64,000 nucleotides of DNA, taken from assembly GCA_900317835.1 (NCBI GenBank), contig ONIL01000009.1, positions 1 through 64,000 on the forward strand, given 5' to 3'. The notes under the pieces were generated by a model. It made no database searches, was not told the DNA's origin, and saw only the letters and a list, made by a program, of their open reading frames with translations. Position numbers and translations under genes: made by a program. The DNA is from an uncultured Prevotellaceae bacterium. Lineage in GTDB: Bacteria; Bacteroidota; Bacteroidia; Bacteroidales; Muribaculaceae. This document shows, in pieces, positions 55,611-63,679 of this stretch (position 1 is its first letter; the number at the start of each line of letters is the position of its first letter).

Positions 55611-56630
55611 GTGACTAACAACAAATACACCAAGGACGACTTCGTTTTCTTCTAGGGGCACACGAACAAGGGTGATGGTGTGACCAAGGCGTGTCTCAGT
55701 CAGTGGTATCCTTGCTCGTTTACCGTCGACGGACTGACCTATAACTGTGCAGAGCAGTACATGATGGCTGTGAAGGCGCGCATTTTCAACGACGAGCCCA
55801 TACGCGAGCAGATTATGCGTGAAACGGACCAGATGACCATCAAGAAACTTGGACGCAGAGTAACGGGCTTTGATGGCGCTATATGGGAAGGTGAGCGTTA
55901 TGATGTCGTGTTCAGGGGTAACGAGGCCAAGTTCAGTCAAAATCCACACTTGCAAGAGTTCCTGTTGGGCACCGGGAACAGAATATTAGTTGAAGCGAGC
56001 CCCAAGGATACAATATGGGGAATCGGTCTTGATGAGTTCAACCCCGATGCTCTTGATCCGAGGAAGTGGTGCGGTAAGAACCTGCTCGGCTTTACCCTTA
56101 TGGACGTGCGCCAACGGTTATACGAGGAGCAGGCAAAACAAGAAATGCATGCCCGGTTTGTTAGGTACTACGAGACGGTAGCCGAGCTGCACCAGATGGG
56201 CTATGAGCTGTTCCGTGTGTGCCCGTACATCAGCCCTAACGGCATGTGTTACCGCTGCTGGCTCACGATAAAGAAAAACACGTGGAAGAGGTGCGGCGCA
56301 TTCTTCAACGAGCAGCGCGGGGACGATCAGGCACTATATACCCCCGACTGCACTCTACCATGGGACGACAGCGGCATGACCCCACGTGAGAATGCCGAGA
56401 GGATCATCCAGGAATACCCACGCCTCGCCCGTAACGCCCATGGTAGCGATCCTGAGTATGTGGAGTGGTTCAAACTTGCCCTCGATGAATGCCGCCGGGG
56501 ACACTACTTCTACGGCCTCGATGAGTACTTCAACCCGCTGCGTGAAGGACATATCGCCCTGACCGGCGTAGAAGGCCGTGGACTCCCGTTACCACCTCCA
56601 GGCGATAGCGATACCCAATCAGTCTATTAA
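55611..56630 (+). pseudogene. NADAR (YbiA-like) gene interrupted by a TAG codon
   Basis: The frame KYTKDDFVFF-stop-GHTNKGDG followed by CLSQWYPCSF and YNCAEQYMMAVKARIF is that of a NADAR protein in which TGG (tryptophan of FFWGH) has become TAG at 55653-55655. Downstream the frame is open to 56630: KFSQNPHLQEFLLGTG, ASPKDTIWGIGL and NLLGFTLMDVRQRL are the later NADAR motifs, so all else is intact. A 150-residue C-terminal extension with several cysteines (CPYISPNGMCYRCW) follows. Translation could start at GTG 55680, but the N-terminal strand would be lost. NADAR enzymes remove ADP-ribose from guanine in DarT-NADAR systems. Confidence 0.65.
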
Positions 56631-56709
56631 ATGCCCACAGAAGCCACGTATGGGTACAACAAAGGCGCACCGTTATTTGATGCGCCTTCATTGCGTTGGT
56701 AGGAAAGAA

Positions 56710-58158
56710 TTAGGCTCTGGCTTCTTTGGCAATTCTCTGAACAGTCCTCAAGCTAATCTTAAACTGTTTTGCAATTACAGCCGATTTTACCTTTTGCTCC
56801 AACAGCATGACAACCTCAGCTTTTTCCTCAGCAGTGAGCGTCCGCTTGGTCTTCTTGGGTCCATCCGTGGTCTTGTTTGACTCTCCATTGCTTGCCTCCG
56901 TCTTGTCGTCCTCCTTGATGGTCTTGGGCTTCTTGGGCAAAGCATTCTTTTCTGGCTTAATTTCGACATGCTCAAAGTGCAGATAACAGTTATCATTATC
57001 AAGCTGTGTCTTAACGTACTTGCATACGAGCACGCCCTCAGGGAAGGGTGCCGGATGTCCTTTCGGCGCTTTCAAGCACTGGATAAATCTGTGATTACCT
57101 CCAGGCGTTCCTTCCATGCGTAGGGCGATAACAGCGCCTGCCTGCTGAACGCCTTTGTCACCACCCTTGATGTGCTCGGTCGTGAGGGGTTTCCAGTCAT
57201 TAATCTCGTCGGGGTGAGCCGCAACGATAAATGATAGTGTTACGCTGTTTGCCTTGGCAATCTTCTGTGCATCTTCAAGCCCCTTGATGCATGCCTCATG
57301 ACTATGGCCATCAAGCTTTGTCGCAGGATCAACGCAGACAAGCGTGTCGCGCTCCAGTTTGTGGGCTAAACGCTTCACGTGGTCAAGGAAAGCGCTCAAG
57401 CTGTTAACGCCCAGATCTTCGGGAAGTACCCACTGGATGTTAAGGCCATCGAACACTTTGCCTTTGCCGTACTTACCCTCAAGTTCGTCAGGGAAGTCTT
57501 CGATACGGTAGTACACGACATCCTGCTTGAGCGAAGCACAGCAGCTGTCGGGAAGGAACTCGGCACGCTCACCATTGGCAACCGCCTTGGCGATTTGTAG
57601 CAAAAGGGTGCTCTTACCCACACCACCACCAGCAATCACCAGCGTGATCTGTCCGGGCTTTGCATAGCCGTCAACGAGCCAGGCTTTCGGTCCAAAGCCA
57701 CTGGGGCGGGTGAACACGCTAGCGCTCGAGCGAAGGTTGGGAACCGTGTCGAGTGAGGTGTCACCATTGACTTGCTCCTGAGCTGCCTGCTGCGAGAACT
57801 CCTGATACCTCCGACGTTTCTCAAGATCAATCTCCATCTTCTCGCGATAGAGTTCAGCATCAGCCTTACGCATTCTCTCGTATGCATCTGCCTGGGCTTG
57901 GGCCTGAGCTTCTTTGGTAGCTCTCTCTTCTTCTGCCTTGTGAGTCTCAGTCTCTTGAGCTTTTTCGGCTCTGTAATCCTCTCGCTTCTTATCAGCATTG
58001 TCCTGAATCTTTGAGTCAATCCAGTTCCCGATACATTTGGCGGCGGCATATGCAAGTCCTGTTACGGCTGCAAGAGCACCTGCGATACCGATAACCTTAC
58101 CGGGATTCTTACAATTCTCGATATCCCGAAAACTTCTAAAAAAATTTCTAATACTCAT
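56710..58158 (-). CDS. RepA-like AAA ATPase with membrane anchor and HTH tail, 482 aa
   Basis: I chose the ATG at 58158 (MSIRNFFRSF). Residues 22-41 are hydrophobic (VIGIAGALAAVTGLAYAAAK), residues about 50-130 are a charged coiled coil, and the RecA-like core has Walker A GGGVGKST at 177-184 and LVCVDPATKL as Walker B. The last 44 residues (TAEEKAEVVMLLEQKVK, then FKISLRTVQRIAKE) form a resolvase-like HTH. The core matches the AAA_25/RepA helicases of Bacteroidetes mobilizable elements; the anchor and HTH are additions. The DUF3853 gene lies 92 bases upstream on the same strand, as in such elements. Confidence 0.75.
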   Translation of the reverse strand: MSIRNFFRSFRDIENCKNPGKVIGIAGALAAVTGLAYAAAKCIGNWIDSKIQDNADKKREDYRAEKAQETETHKAEEERATKEAQAQAQADAYERMRKADAELYREKMEIDLEKRRRYQEFSQQAAQEQVNGDTSLDTVPNLRSSASVFTRPSGFGPKAWLVDGYAKPGQITLVIAGGGVGKSTLLLQIAKAVANGERAEFLPDSCCASLKQDVVYYRIEDFPDELEGKYGKGKVFDGLNIQWVLPEDLGVNSLSAFLDHVKRLAHKLERDTLVCVDPATKLDGHSHEACIKGLEDAQKIAKANSVTLSFIVAAHPDEINDWKPLTTEHIKGGDKGVQQAGAVIALRMEGTPGGNHRFIQCLKAPKGHPAPFPEGVLVCKYVKTQLDNDNCYLHFEHVEIKPEKNALPKKPKTIKEDDKTEASNGESNKTTDGPKKTKRTLTAEEKAEVVMLLEQKVKSAVIAKQFKISLRTVQRIAKEARA

Positions 58159-58250
58159 TGTTTTTCTACTATTATTTGTTTTAATTTTGTTTTTAATAGC
58201 GCCGCTCAATTCTGGCCAGAGGAGCGGCACTTGTCCGGACGAAAACGGCG

Positions 58251-58637
58251 CTAGGCCGTGAGACCAGTGTGACGATTTGCCTTCAAAGAACTCTTACCTT
58301 TCGGCTTACACTGCCAGCGAATACCCTCGCTTGCCTGGATTTGCTCCAGAACAAGGTCGTAGTCGAACAGCAGGACACGATCGGCACGGATGACAGCCGG
58401 GGCATGAATGGTACCGTTCTCAAGCCAGCGGCTGATTGTCGAGGTCGACACGGTGAGCGCCGAAGCAATCTCTTTCTTACCGTGCAGGATCCTCTTCTCC
58501 TTGTGTTCGGGCATGTCACGCAACGTGGCCTGTTGAACCGCGCTGCCTATGAGGTCGAACAACTCCTGGCCCGTCATGTCAATGACGCGCTTGTTGAGGA
58601 GTTGCTCGATGCTTATGTCGCTGTTATTCAATTTCAT
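58251..58637 (-). CDS. DUF3853 family HTH protein, 128 aa
   Basis: VIDMTGQELFDLIGSAVQQ at the start and KKEIASALTVSTSTISRWLE (an HTH) in the middle are typical for DUF3853, a family found beside integrases and RepA-like genes of Bacteroidetes integrative elements and thought to act like an excisionase or repressor. A TACCTTTG box lies only six bases before the start codon, so the message is nearly leaderless. The RepA-like gene follows. Confidence 0.8.
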   Translation of the reverse strand: MKLNNSDISIEQLLNKRVIDMTGQELFDLIGSAVQQATLRDMPEHKEKRILHGKKEIASALTVSTSTISRWLENGTIHAPAVIRADRVLLFDYDLVLEQIQASEGIRWQCKPKGKSSLKANRHTGLTA

Positions 58638-58642
58638 GGGGG

Positions 58643-58650
58643 CAAAGGTA
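58643..58650 (-). promoter_or_regulatory. -7 box of the DUF3853 gene
   Basis: Reads TACCTTTG on the minus strand, six bases before the ATG at 58637. The stretch from 58651 to 59080 holds no gene that I can support. Confidence 0.5.
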
Positions 58651-59080
58651 CGAAGACCTCAATAATGACCTATTTTTACCGTACGATTGGGCCTGAGTTG
58701 TACGGTTTTTGGGGATTTGTTTTTGAGATATGTGTTTTCAGGATGCTTTCAGGGTCGCTTATTTTGCACCTATGCCACCGTACGCTGGCGTGTTTTCCAG
58801 AGACAAAGATATAGCCTTATTGGATTACTACAAAATACCTTAGTGTTATTAATTGTCTTTGTCGTACAGGTAAGAGTATGTTGTACGGAAAATCAACGAT
58901 GACGAATATACTTGTCCGCTTTTTATTGATTGGACATAAATGCGCGCGCACGTACGTACTATACATTATTGAGCATGTATGCTATGATAACGATGGAGAT
59001 TGTTCTGGGCATTAGTGGGAGCGTGTTCACAGTCTTCGTTTTTATCATAATGGTGGTATTCTCCAGCCTTGGGTACGGGC

Positions 59081-59107
59081 AAAAAAAAGCCGGGTATCGC
59101 CCCGGCA
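59081..59107 (-). terminator. Intrinsic terminator of the 200-aa gene
   Basis: GCCGGG (59089-59094) and CCCGGC (59101-59106) form the stem; on the minus strand it is followed by eight T residues (59088-59081). It begins 12 bases beyond the stop at 59119. Confidence 0.8.
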
Positions 59108-59118
59108 CTAATCCTCTA

Positions 59119-59721
59119 TCATATACTAATAAACTGTCTCTTTATATCATTATAGATGTGTTTTAAATTGTTCATGTCTACTGATTGCAACTCGCTGCCG
59201 TCAATAAGATACAAATCGGTATCAAGATGAGCGAACCGGTAAAGTCTATCAGATGTCTTATAGCACTTGCGTTTAATCTCACTATCTTCTTTTGTCTTTC
59301 TCTCAACGGAAGACTTATGCAATGAAGCACGTCTCACGCGATTAGGGCAGATAGCATTGATTGCATCACAATAGTAGTTAAGTGTTATACTGCGCTTAGA
59401 GCCGTTTTTATCGATAAAATGATAATTGAGGCCTTCAAGTACGTTGAATGCGAAGCGGTAGTAGGTAATCTTTGCAGATCGTTTTCCCACATTGATTGCT
59501 TTCATGATGTCAGCAACCCCCTTGTCTTCATATTCTATCACTTTTTGAAAAACATCTGGACTTAACTCTCTCTTCGGATTCTGGTCAATAGTCCGGAACT
59601 GAAATATCTTGCCTTTGTCATTTACCTTGACTTGTTGCAATCGTCCATTCAGGGCTATCTCCGGGTCGCCATTTATTGACTTAAGGGCAGATACTAATTC
59701 TTCCCATGTGATTTCAACCAC
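59119..59721 (-). CDS. Hypothetical protein, 200 aa
   Basis: A lysine-rich soluble protein with its own terminator. GVADIMKAINVGKRSAKITY near residue 70 looks like a helix-turn-helix, so DNA binding is possible. Otherwise no recognised domain and no membrane segment. It lies between the DUF3853 gene and ssrA, and may belong to the integrated element or be the last gene of the chromosome side. Confidence 0.5.
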   Translation of the reverse strand: MVEITWEELVSALKSINGDPEIALNGRLQQVKVNDKGKIFQFRTIDQNPKRELSPDVFQKVIEYEDKGVADIMKAINVGKRSAKITYYRFAFNVLEGLNYHFIDKNGSKRSITLNYYCDAINAICPNRVRRASLHKSSVERKTKEDSEIKRKCYKTSDRLYRFAHLDTDLYLIDGSELQSVDMNNLKHIYNDIKRQFISI

Positions 59722-60100
59722 GAAGAAACGATGTGATCAGTGATCATTCCTTGCTATATATAGTTGGGTTATCGTTTCTTGGCAATCTTTTATTTATATA
59801 GGCAGTTCGGCGGTTTTAAAGGGTGAGTGTTGCGGCGGATAAATCATACTTTCTTCAATCTTATAAACAGTAAATTCCTGTTTCATACAATCCTATGACT
59901 AGCAACATCCATGCCAAGTATTTCGGCTGTCAATTTTTGTTATGTAATGTCAGTGAGGGTGCAACACAGTGACTATTTTGGTAGGTTATATAGCGCATTC
60001 GGACTGACAAAGTGACTTGGCACGTGACAGATTTTACACATGTCGTTGAGTTGTCAATGTCGCTAAAGGGGAGGGGATACAAATGGGGGTACATATTTTA
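59722..60100. other. Noncoding DNA between the 200-aa gene and ssrA
   Basis: No gene, tRNA or clear repeat seen. It adjoins the 3' end of ssrA, a common integration target, so an attachment site or element end would be expected here, but I could not identify a direct repeat of the tmRNA 3' end elsewhere in the window. Confidence 0.35.
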
Positions 60101-60134
60101 TAAAAAATTATAAGTCGCTGATTTTCAGCGACTT
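60101..60134 (-). terminator. Intrinsic terminator of tmRNA
   Basis: AAGTCGCTGA (60112-60121) and TCAGCGACTT (60125-60134) form a perfect 10-bp stem with a 3-base loop. On the minus strand a T-rich run (ATAATTTTTTA) follows. It starts 14 bases after the tmRNA 3' end. Confidence 0.85.
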
Positions 60135-60147
60135 ATTTTTAGTTTTG

Positions 60148-60544
60148 TGGAGCTGGAGGGGTTTGAACCCTCGTCCAAACGTGGAACTAATAAGGTTTCT
60201 ACATGCTTAGTCCCGGCTTGGTTTTCGACCGAAGGCAGGTCCGGGACGACCAACCGTCGGCTTATCCTCTAAATTTCGGACTTGGCCCGAGGCTTGCCTT
60301 GTCCTATCGCCGATATTCCTGCACCACCGTTTCAACCCGCCTCGGCGCGAGGGCAGTTGGGTGATGTCTCGTCACCGCTCCTTGAGCGATGATAAAGCCG
60401 AACTTACTGTGCTTCGGTTAGGCAGCGAGAGCGTAGTTGTTTTCGCCATTTAATTGTGTCAATGACTGAGATTTAAGAGCATTGCCATTATCGCTCTGCA
60501 TGCTTGCTTACCACTTCTACACGCTGTCAAAGCCAGTCAGCCCC
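60148..60544 (-). ncRNA. ssrA: tmRNA
   Basis: On the minus strand the 5' end reads GGGGCTGACTGGCTTTGAC at 60544 and the 3' end GGGTTTGAAC-type T-arm (as its complement) and CAGCTCCA near 60148, which pair as the acceptor stem. The tag frame at 60447-60418 encodes GENNYALAA followed by TAA, the tag known from Bacteroidales. About 397 bases, normal length. CCA is not fully encoded. tmRNA with SmpB rescues stalled ribosomes and tags the unfinished proteins for proteolysis. It has a good promoter and a strong terminator. Ends are accurate to a few bases. Confidence 0.95.
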
Positions 60545-60572
60545 AATAGTATGTATCCGTGTAAACGGCCTG

Positions 60573-60603
60573 CAAAAGTACTACAATTATCGTGCCAGAC
60601 AAA
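60573..60603 (-). promoter_or_regulatory. ssrA promoter
   Basis: On the minus strand TTTG (60603-60600), 19 bases, then TACTTTTG (60580-60573): a good Bacteroidetes promoter. Transcription would start around 60565, leaving a short 5' part to be removed by RNase P. Confidence 0.7.
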
Positions 60604-60630
60604 CGTTTTTGCGCGATTTTTTCAAAAAAG

Positions 60631-61254
60631 TTACTCTTGTTCGGCGGGCTCGTGCCAATAAGGGGAGTGTTCGGGTGTGAAGTTGCCGCTGCTGAGGTAG
60701 TTGTAGATGTGCAGGCATGCCCATGCGTCGATGGCGGCATAGCTCTGCTGTGCGTCGGTGAGAATGGGGGCTTCCCAGTTGGTGAGTTGCTGCCCCTTGC
60801 TGATCTTTTGCTGGAAGAGGATGGCATAGATCTTCTGTAAACTCATGTCGCTGATGCTGAATTGCTTGACGAGATCTTGTATTTCGATGAATCTTGTGGG
60901 TTTGCAGTCACAGACTTTTGCCAGCTGATGGAAGTCGTCGGTGGTTGACAGGCCGACCTTGATGATGTCCTTGTCCTCGAGGAATTGCTTGAGTGGGGCG
61001 GGGATGCCTATCTTGTTCAGGCGGAAGAGAAAGGCGTCGGTTGGTGTGGAGAGTTGCAGCAGGGCAACCTTGTGGTTCTCGCCCCGCTTGAATGACGGCC
61101 GGGTCTCGGTGTCAAAACCCACTATCGGCGATGTGCGCAGTGCATTGACGGCGCTCTTGACGGCTGAGATGGTGCTGATGACGTGGATGCGTCCGCCAAA
61201 GGTGACAATGGGCATCTGGTTAATGGCCTTTTTCTCTATTGATACAACGTGCAT
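60631..61254 (-). CDS. RNase D-like 3'-5' exonuclease domain protein, 207 aa
   Basis: VGFDTETRPSF gives D48 and E50 (Exo I), LSTTDDFHQLAKVC holds the Exo II aspartate, and SYAAIDAWACLHIY is the Exo III Y-x-x-x-D; so the DEDDy set is complete. The length (about 200 aa) and lack of an HRDC domain match the small RNase D-like proteins common in Bacteroidetes. Probably acts on RNA or DNA 3' ends in the cytoplasm. It lies 102 bases after the RelA-type gene on the same strand and has its own -7 box. Confidence 0.85.
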   Translation of the reverse strand: MHVVSIEKKAINQMPIVTFGGRIHVISTISAVKSAVNALRTSPIVGFDTETRPSFKRGENHKVALLQLSTPTDAFLFRLNKIGIPAPLKQFLEDKDIIKVGLSTTDDFHQLAKVCDCKPTRFIEIQDLVKQFSISDMSLQKIYAILFQQKISKGQQLTNWEAPILTDAQQSYAAIDAWACLHIYNYLSSGNFTPEHSPYWHEPAEQE

Positions 61255-61279
61255 GATGCTTGGAAGGTTTTCACGGTGA

Positions 61280-61310
61280 CAAAGGTAGTGCTTTTAGATG
61301 AGCGGTGCAA
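61280..61310 (-). promoter_or_regulatory. Promoter of the exonuclease gene
   Basis: Minus strand TACCTTTG (61287-61280) with a TTG at 61310-61308, 20 bases upstream. The gene may thus be expressed apart from the RelA-type gene before it. Confidence 0.5.
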
Positions 61311-61356
61311 TAAAAATGTGTCAGATTTCAGCTCGGTCATCTTCCCTGTGCTTTGT

Positions 61357-63567
61357 TTACATGCGGTCAACTTGTTTGACTCCCTTGATGTTGAGAATCT
61401 TCTTGGATAGGTCATCAAGCATCGAGATGTGTGAGACGTTAACGGTGATGTGACCCTCGAATAGCCCCCCCTCGGCTTGTACCGAAATGCCGCGCAAGAG
61501 GCAGTCATCGGTCTTGTTGATGACTGATGTGATGGATGACACGATGCCAATGTCGTCACGTCCCAAAACCTTGAGCGTGGCGACAAACTGGTTGCCCGTC
61601 TTACCTGTCCAGCGGGTGCGGATGATTCGGTAGGGGTAACGCGTCTTCAGGTGCATCAAGTTCTTGCAATCGCTGCGATGTATCTTGATTGCGCCATCAC
61701 TGGCAATGAATCCCACGATGCGGTCCCCCAGGATGGGGTTGCAACAGCGCGCCAACTTGTAGTTGACGCCCTTGACATCCTCGCCAATGGTAAGTATGTC
61801 ATCGTTGAAGCGCTCCTGTCGGGCCGTGGATTGCTGCAGGACAAATTCTTCGGCCGTTCCACGGCTGCCAGCCTCGTTTTGTTTCGTGGTGATGGCCTCA
61901 TACTGCTCGACAACATCGTTCACATCTATGTCGCCATCCTGGATGGCGGCATAGAACTCGATTGTCGTCTTGTAGCCCATCTTCTTGATGACTCGGGCCA
62001 GTGTGGCGTCGTCGGCTTCAATCTTGCGGTTCTTGAAGCGGCGTTGCAGGGTTTCGCGGGCGAGTTGTGCCTGATGAGCCCGGCGCTCGTTGATGGCGTT
62101 CTTGATTTTGTTTCGGGCTCGGCTTGTGACAGCGATATTCAGCCAGTCGAGGCGAGGTGTCTGGGTGGTAGAGGTGATGATCTCGATGGTGTCGCCACTC
62201 TTGAGGCGGTAGTTTATTTTCTGGTTCTTGCCATCTACCTTGGCGCCCATGCAGGTGCTGCCCACACGGGAATGGATGTGGAAAGCGAAGTCCAGGATGG
62301 TGGCTCCTTGTGGCAGGCGGATGAGGTCCCCCTTGGGCGTGAAGACAAACACCTCGTTGTTATAGAGGTTAGTGTCCATGTTGCGCATGAGGCTCATCTG
62401 GCCCTCCTGGCCGCTGGCCTCGAGCATCTCGCGCACGTCGTTCATCCACTTGTCCACATCGCCGTCGCTCTTGATGCCCTTGTATCGCCAGTGTGCCGCC
62501 ACACCTCGTTCGGCTGTCTCATCCATGCGGCGGGTGCGTATCTGGACCTCGACCCACTTGTCCCCGGGTCCGTAAACAGTGATGTGCAATGACTCGTAAC
62601 CGTTGCTCTTGGGAATGGTGATCCAGTCCTTGAAACGCGAGGGGTTGGCCTTGTAGATGTCTGTGACGATGGAGTAGGCGAGCCAGCAGGCTCGTTTCTC
62701 GTCTCGAGGCGGGGTGTCCAGAATGATACGGATTGCAAACAGGTCATAGATGCCGCTCAGGTCAACGCCCTGCTTCTGCATCTTTTGCCAGATGCTGTTG
62801 ATGGACTTGGTGCGCCCTTTGAGCTCATATTTGAGCCCCTCTTGCTGGAGCCGCTCGTCGATGGGCTTGATAAAGTCCTTGACATACTGGTCACGTTCCT
62901 GCTTGGTCTCGTTCAGGCGGTTGGCGATTTGTGAGAAGACCTTGCGGTTAAGGTACTTGAGCGAGGTGTCCTCGAGTTCCGTCTTGATGGCATATAATCC
63001 CAACTTGTGGGCCAGTGGAGCATAAAGGTACCGTGACTCACTGGCAATCTCGTGGACAAATTTCTCGTTGGGATGATGGTTGATCGCTCGCATGAGTGTC
63101 AGGCGGTCAACCGTCATGATGAGAATGACGCGCACGTCCTCGGCAAACGTCAGCAGCAGTTTGTGAAAGTTCTCGTTCTCGACTGCAGCCTGCTTCTTAT
63201 ATAATGGAGCCACGTTGAGCAGCCCGTGCACCACACGGGCGATGTCGTCACCAAAGATCGTCCTGATGCGCTCCACGTCGAGGTAGTCGCCACGGCACAG
63301 GTTATAGATCATCGTGGCGATGGCCATGGTGCGGTCAGGGGCAATAGCCTCGCACAGCGTCTTGGCGGTGTTCAGGTGGCGCATAACAGGGTTTAGGCCG
63401 TACTGGTCGCGGCGGAAGATACCCGCATCGACGATGCCCCGCTCGATAAGGCGGTGCACTGTACTGATGTCTTGCGAGGACAGCTGACCTTCCAGTTTGT
63501 CGTTCAGTTCCTTGACAAGTTTTGGCAGTTGCCTGCGTTCCTCGATAGTGAAGTATTCTTGCGCCAT
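61357..63567 (-). CDS. RelA/SpoT family (p)ppGpp synthetase with degenerate HD domain
   Basis: I chose the ATG at 63567 (MAQEYFTIEE). The synthetase region has GRTKSINSIWQKMQKQG, IYDLFAIRIIL, IPKSNGYESLHITVYG and VEVQIRTRRMDETAERG, complete for pyrophosphate transfer. TGS (VFVFTPKGDLIRLPQGA) and a C-terminal ACT domain (FVATLKVLGRDDIGIVSSI) follow. In the N-terminal hydrolase part the HD signature is gone: where SpoT has LLHD-x-x-ED this protein has MIYNLCRGDYLD. It is therefore RelA-like, making but not degrading the alarmone. 736 aa, usual length. Confidence 0.9.
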   Translation of the reverse strand: MAQEYFTIEERRQLPKLVKELNDKLEGQLSSQDISTVHRLIERGIVDAGIFRRDQYGLNPVMRHLNTAKTLCEAIAPDRTMAIATMIYNLCRGDYLDVERIRTIFGDDIARVVHGLLNVAPLYKKQAAVENENFHKLLLTFAEDVRVILIMTVDRLTLMRAINHHPNEKFVHEIASESRYLYAPLAHKLGLYAIKTELEDTSLKYLNRKVFSQIANRLNETKQERDQYVKDFIKPIDERLQQEGLKYELKGRTKSINSIWQKMQKQGVDLSGIYDLFAIRIILDTPPRDEKRACWLAYSIVTDIYKANPSRFKDWITIPKSNGYESLHITVYGPGDKWVEVQIRTRRMDETAERGVAAHWRYKGIKSDGDVDKWMNDVREMLEASGQEGQMSLMRNMDTNLYNNEVFVFTPKGDLIRLPQGATILDFAFHIHSRVGSTCMGAKVDGKNQKINYRLKSGDTIEIITSTTQTPRLDWLNIAVTSRARNKIKNAINERRAHQAQLARETLQRRFKNRKIEADDATLARVIKKMGYKTTIEFYAAIQDGDIDVNDVVEQYEAITTKQNEAGSRGTAEEFVLQQSTARQERFNDDILTIGEDVKGVNYKLARCCNPILGDRIVGFIASDGAIKIHRSDCKNLMHLKTRYPYRIIRTRWTGKTGNQFVATLKVLGRDDIGIVSSITSVINKTDDCLLRGISVQAEGGLFEGHITVNVSHISMLDDLSKKILNIKGVKQVDRM

Positions 63568-63595
63568 GATAACCCTATTTGATTGAAAAATCACA

Positions 63596-63603
63596 CAAAA
63601 ATA
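63596..63603 (-). promoter_or_regulatory. -7 box of the RelA-type gene
   Basis: Minus strand TATTTTTG, 29 bases before the start codon at 63567. The divergent promoter of the next gene lies directly beside it. Confidence 0.45.
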
Positions 63604-63622
63604 GTCTTTTTATGGCAAATTG

Positions 63623-63654
63623 CTTGCATGGACGTCTTTAAAAATGTAATTTTG
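63623..63654 (+). promoter_or_regulatory. Promoter of the DUF4301 gene
   Basis: CTTG at 63623-63626, 20 bases, then TAATTTTG at 63647-63654, 26 bases before the ATG at 63680. Confidence 0.5.
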
Positions 63655-63679
63655 GAGAAAATTTAAACTTTTACAGGAT

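Noticed and set aside
58930-59166. 78-codon plus-strand frame with hydrophobic stretches
   Set aside because: It runs through the intrinsic terminator of the minus-strand gene at 59119 and into that gene's coding end; the hydrophobicity comes from AT-rich noncoding DNA.
61651-62592. 313-codon plus-strand frame opposite the RelA-type gene
   Set aside because: Antisense shadow of a strongly conserved gene; the protein is alanine/leucine/valine-rich as expected from the opposite strand.
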